Assembly (NCBI RefSeq): GCF_000227115.2
Contig: NC_016484.1
Location: 124,001-188,000 of the forward strand
Reading direction: 5' to 3'
DNA length: 64,000 bases
Origin: Naumovozyma dairenensis CBS 421
Taxonomy: Eukaryota > Ascomycota > Saccharomycetes > Saccharomycetales > Saccharomycetaceae
Shown here: in pieces, positions 61,453 through 64,000 of the stretch
Layout: each line of letters opens with the position of its first letter
Numbering within the stretch: the first letter of the stretch is position 1
Made by a program: the position numbers and the translations under genes
Notes under the pieces: model-generated
What the model was told of the DNA's origin: nothing
Database searches by the model: none
The model's input: only the letters and a program-made list of their open reading frames with translations

Positions 61453-64000
61453 ATGAGACTATTGAAATACCCATTAGAAACAGAATCAAAACATTTAACT
61501 TCATTAACCGCAGTGGATAAAGATAACAAATTAATTATAGCAGATGACACCGGTCACGTGATAGTTTGGTCACAATCTAATTTAATCAATACTGCTTTCA
61601 ATAAGATCCCCATTAAGGATTTGAAATTAGATTTGAAATTTAAATTACCCGATTATGATCCAGATTGGGATGTTACTGTTTTCAATATCATTTCTTGTGA
61701 TGTTGACGAGACGCGTGATGGATCATTGATAGTTGCGACCGAATTCAGAATTATTATCGTTGATCATTGGATGGATGAGGCAAAAAGATCATTTAAGACT
61801 TTGTACAAATGTCCAATAAAAAACATTATTACGCATAATCATGGTATGGAAATGCGTTCTAATATTATGACCATAACTGATGTCAAATTAGACTCGGTCA
61901 AGAACATTCTATTGGCATCGTTAGTTTCTTTGAAAGATAATAAAATATTATTATTCGATTCCCAGACGTGGAAACTGTTAAATGTGATCAAATTGGATTT
62001 AATGCAAAAACCAATTACTATAATAACGACACCAACAACCGAGGAAACCGTTACTGTAATGTGTCTTGATCGATCAATCTTAGTGTATCAATTCAATAAA
62101 ATCGGTAATTTTAAATTGATTCATTCATTCCCACAATATGTTCAATTACAACCTATACATTATCAATTATCTATGCCACCTCAAAGTAATTTATTACCTG
62201 TAATAAATTCCATCAAAGGTTCTACATCTAAAGATATAACTACAACCGTTCTTTTGGATCGACTTAATAATTATAAGATTAAAACAACCTTAGTATCACC
62301 ATCATCCATTAATTCAAAAGTTTTAAAATCATCTCCTGTTATATATGAAAAATTTAATCAAAGGAAAAATACAAAAATAAAATATAATTTATTAGCTACC
62401 TCAGCTAATAAAGATGGATCGATAATGGTTTGGAACACGGGAAGAATGAAACCCTTATTTAACGCTATTCAAATCTCAGAAACTCCAATTAATGATATGG
62501 AATGGTCTAAAGACGGTTATTCCTTGTTCGCAATTTCAAACGATGGTATATTGTATACTTTTGCATTCCAACAATCTGATCTTGGTGACATATTCCAACC
62601 AACAACAAAGGAAAAAACCAATGAACAACAAGTGGAGGCGAAGGACAATATTATATCTTTAGCACCATTGCCTGAGATTAAGATTGATCAGCAACTCTTG
62701 GATGACACATTATCAAATAAATATGAATTGGAAGAAGAAGATGATGATGATGACAATAAGCAGAAAGAAGCAGGTGCCTTGACTACTGAGAAAGGTAACA
62801 AAAAGAAAAATGCAAAAAGAAAATCAGTATCTTCAACTTCTTCTTCGTCAACAACAACAAAAATAAATAGCAACAACACTGCTAATAATAAAGAACCAAT
62901 GAAACCCGATATTAAAATAACCAAAAGTAATAACATGGAATTTAATCCGCCTTCATATAATGTTCCTAAAGATTTGAAAAGGAAACTAAAACCACAGTTA
63001 CAACAACAAACATTACAATCACAACCACCACCCGCCGCTATAAATGGGAAAGATGGTTCTCATACGCCTTCGGCGAAAAAGGTAAAACGTGATTTGGAAC
63101 CTATCGATTTCTTAGATACAAATTTGATATTACCAAACGTTTCGTTTTCAAGAATAAGACTAGCGACTCCCAAAATACGACTAAAATTCACCTATATACC
63201 ACCATCACCACAATCACAATCGGTACTCTCTCCTATGGGCAAGTCAGACTCATCGATATTGAAATTATCAGTCTTAAATGGTTCAGGAACTGAACAAACA
63301 CCAACGATAATTACATTAGAGAATACAAAATCTCAACAAAAACTATTTGAGAAAATGATACCAAACTTCGTGACATTAACAACATCAGGTACTTCATTTT
63401 GGGCCATTTCAACGGATACGGGGACAATATATACATATTCTGATACAGGTAGGACCATCTTACCGCCCTTAATATTAGGTGTCCCAATAAGTTTCCTAGA
63501 GGCAATGGGGTCATACTTGTTATGTTTAACATCATTAGGTGAATTATATTGTTGGGATTTAGAAAATCGTAAATTAAAATTCCCAATGAATTCAATTTAT
63601 CCAATTTTAAATCCATCACAAAGGTATAGTGATGATATATTGACTCGTGCTGAAAATGTTACCATGTGTAGTATCACGAGGAAGGGTGTCCCCATCGTGA
63701 CTTTAAGTAATGGGAATGGATTCATTTTCGATGAAGAAATGGGGGTTTGGTGTCTTGTTAGTGATTCATGGTGGGCATTCGGTTCACAATATTGGAATTC
63801 ACTTTCTTCTGATAACTACACGAATGAGAACGATAAAGATGGTAAATCGAAAAATGAAAGACAAGGAAATTCAAGTGATGAAATGATGCAAGTGATAATA
63901 AATGAGAAGGGGAGTTTAATAAACTTCTTAGAGACTAAGACTAATGATGAATTAAATAGGAAAAATAAAATAAAATTGCTACAAAAATTTTCCAAAGTTG
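61453..64000 (+). CDS. HIR2: HIR histone chaperone complex subunit Hir2 (partial)
   Basis: The gene starts at ATG 61453 and runs off the right edge (849 codons visible; S. cerevisiae Hir2 is 875). It starts MRLLKYPLE, like Hir2. WD-repeat-like segments form the N-terminal half, including DDTGHVIVWSQ and LLATSANKDGSIMVWNTGRMK. A charged Lys/Asn/Ser/Gln insert follows at about 390-550. The HIRA-type C-terminal domain then begins (TSGTSFWAISTDTGTIYTYS). Hir2 acts with Hir1, Hir3 and Hpc2 in replication-independent H3/H4 deposition and histone gene repression. It follows CKB2, as YOR038C follows YOR039W. Confidence 0.92.
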   Translation, partial: MRLLKYPLETESKHLTSLTAVDKDNKLIIADDTGHVIVWSQSNLINTAFNKIPIKDLKLDLKFKLPDYDPDWDVTVFNIISCDVDETRDGSLIVATEFRIIIVDHWMDEAKRSFKTLYKCPIKNIITHNHGMEMRSNIMTITDVKLDSVKNILLASLVSLKDNKILLFDSQTWKLLNVIKLDLMQKPITIITTPTTEETVTVMCLDRSILVYQFNKIGNFKLIHSFPQYVQLQPIHYQLSMPPQSNLLPVINSIKGSTSKDITTTVLLDRLNNYKIKTTLVSPSSINSKVLKSSPVIYEKFNQRKNTKIKYNLLATSANKDGSIMVWNTGRMKPLFNAIQISETPINDMEWSKDGYSLFAISNDGILYTFAFQQSDLGDIFQPTTKEKTNEQQVEAKDNIISLAPLPEIKIDQQLLDDTLSNKYELEEEDDDDDNKQKEAGALTTEKGNKKKNAKRKSVSSTSSSSTTTKINSNNTANNKEPMKPDIKITKSNNMEFNPPSYNVPKDLKRKLKPQLQQQTLQSQPPPAAINGKDGSHTPSAKKVKRDLEPIDFLDTNLILPNVSFSRIRLATPKIRLKFTYIPPSPQSQSVLSPMGKSDSSILKLSVLNGSGTEQTPTIITLENTKSQQKLFEKMIPNFVTLTTSGTSFWAISTDTGTIYTYSDTGRTILPPLILGVPISFLEAMGSYLLCLTSLGELYCWDLENRKLKFPMNSIYPILNPSQRYSDDILTRAENVTMCSITRKGVPIVTLSNGNGFIFDEEMGVWCLVSDSWWAFGSQYWNSLSSDNYTNENDKDGKSKNERQGNSSDEMMQVIINEKGSLINFLETKTNDELNRKNKIKLLQKFSKV

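Noticed and set aside
61256..61520. Short plus-strand frames just upstream of HIR2
   Set aside because: They are built from simple cata repeats, and the HIR2 ATG at 61453 lies in a different frame.
1..64000. CRISPR arrays, operons, ribosome binding sites and bacterial-type systems
   Set aside because: The segment is eukaryotic: introns, Ty elements, Pol III tRNA genes and yeast synteny; no spaced repeat array is present.

Overview
The window is a nuclear segment of a budding yeast (Saccharomycetaceae) that descends from the whole-genome duplication. It is AT-rich, its proteins carry many poly-Asn, poly-Ser and poly-Gln runs, and one tRNA and one small protein gene have introns. Gene order matches Saccharomyces cerevisiae chromosome XV from about YOR038 to YOR065, interleaved with genes that S. 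cerevisiae keeps on the sister blocks (AIM29 of chromosome XI; PMP3 of chromosome IV). A Naumovozyma/Kazachstania-type species fits best; the species itself is inferred, not proven.

Layout. 1-5.7 kb: CYT1 (partial), YNG1, a YOR062C/YKR075C-like gene and CKA2. 5.7-11.8 kb: a gene-poor junction with lineage-specific small membrane proteins and a decayed Ty1/copia-type relic. 11.8-36.4 kb: RSB1, ETT1, TMC1, VHS3/SIS2, ASE1, an unidentified decayed coding relic, a full-length Ty3/gypsy element (about 6.5 kb, minus strand) inserted 16 bp upstream of an intron-containing tRNA-Lys, then AIM29, LPL1, SLD7 and tRNA-Arg. 36.7-39.9 kb: a second gene-poor junction with an assembly gap, a pseudogene copy of the membrane protein at 8.6 kb, and a second copia fragment. 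39.9-64 kb: RAT1, STD1/MTH1, DBP5 (reading frame broken near both ends), PMP3 (with an intron), TOM6, IRC23/BSC2, WHI2, CUE5, an unknown 76-residue membrane protein, GLO2/GLO4, CKB2 and HIR2 (partial).

Relative to S. cerevisiae the left and right blocks are both reversed, while the RSB1-SLD7 block is not. The simplest reading is one inversion with breakpoints at CKA2|SLD7 and RSB1|RAT1. Both junctions hold related copia fragments and related membrane-protein copies, each pair in opposite orientation, which suggests recombination between inverted repeats.

Functions are mostly housekeeping. CKA2 and CKB2 are the catalytic and regulatory subunits of casein kinase 2. STD1/MTH1 and the YOR062C-like gene both belong to glucose signalling through Rgt1. 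RAT1, DBP5 and ETT1 act in RNA metabolism and translation. YNG1 and HIR2 act on chromatin, ASE1 and SLD7 in cell division and replication, and CYT1 and TOM6 in mitochondria. RSB1, LPL1 and PMP3 act in membranes and lipids. I see no CRISPR array or novel defence system. The most unusual content is the inversion junctions, the Ty3-like element's frameshift and primer sites, the PMP3 intron, and an unidentified coding relic at 23.8-25.6 kb.
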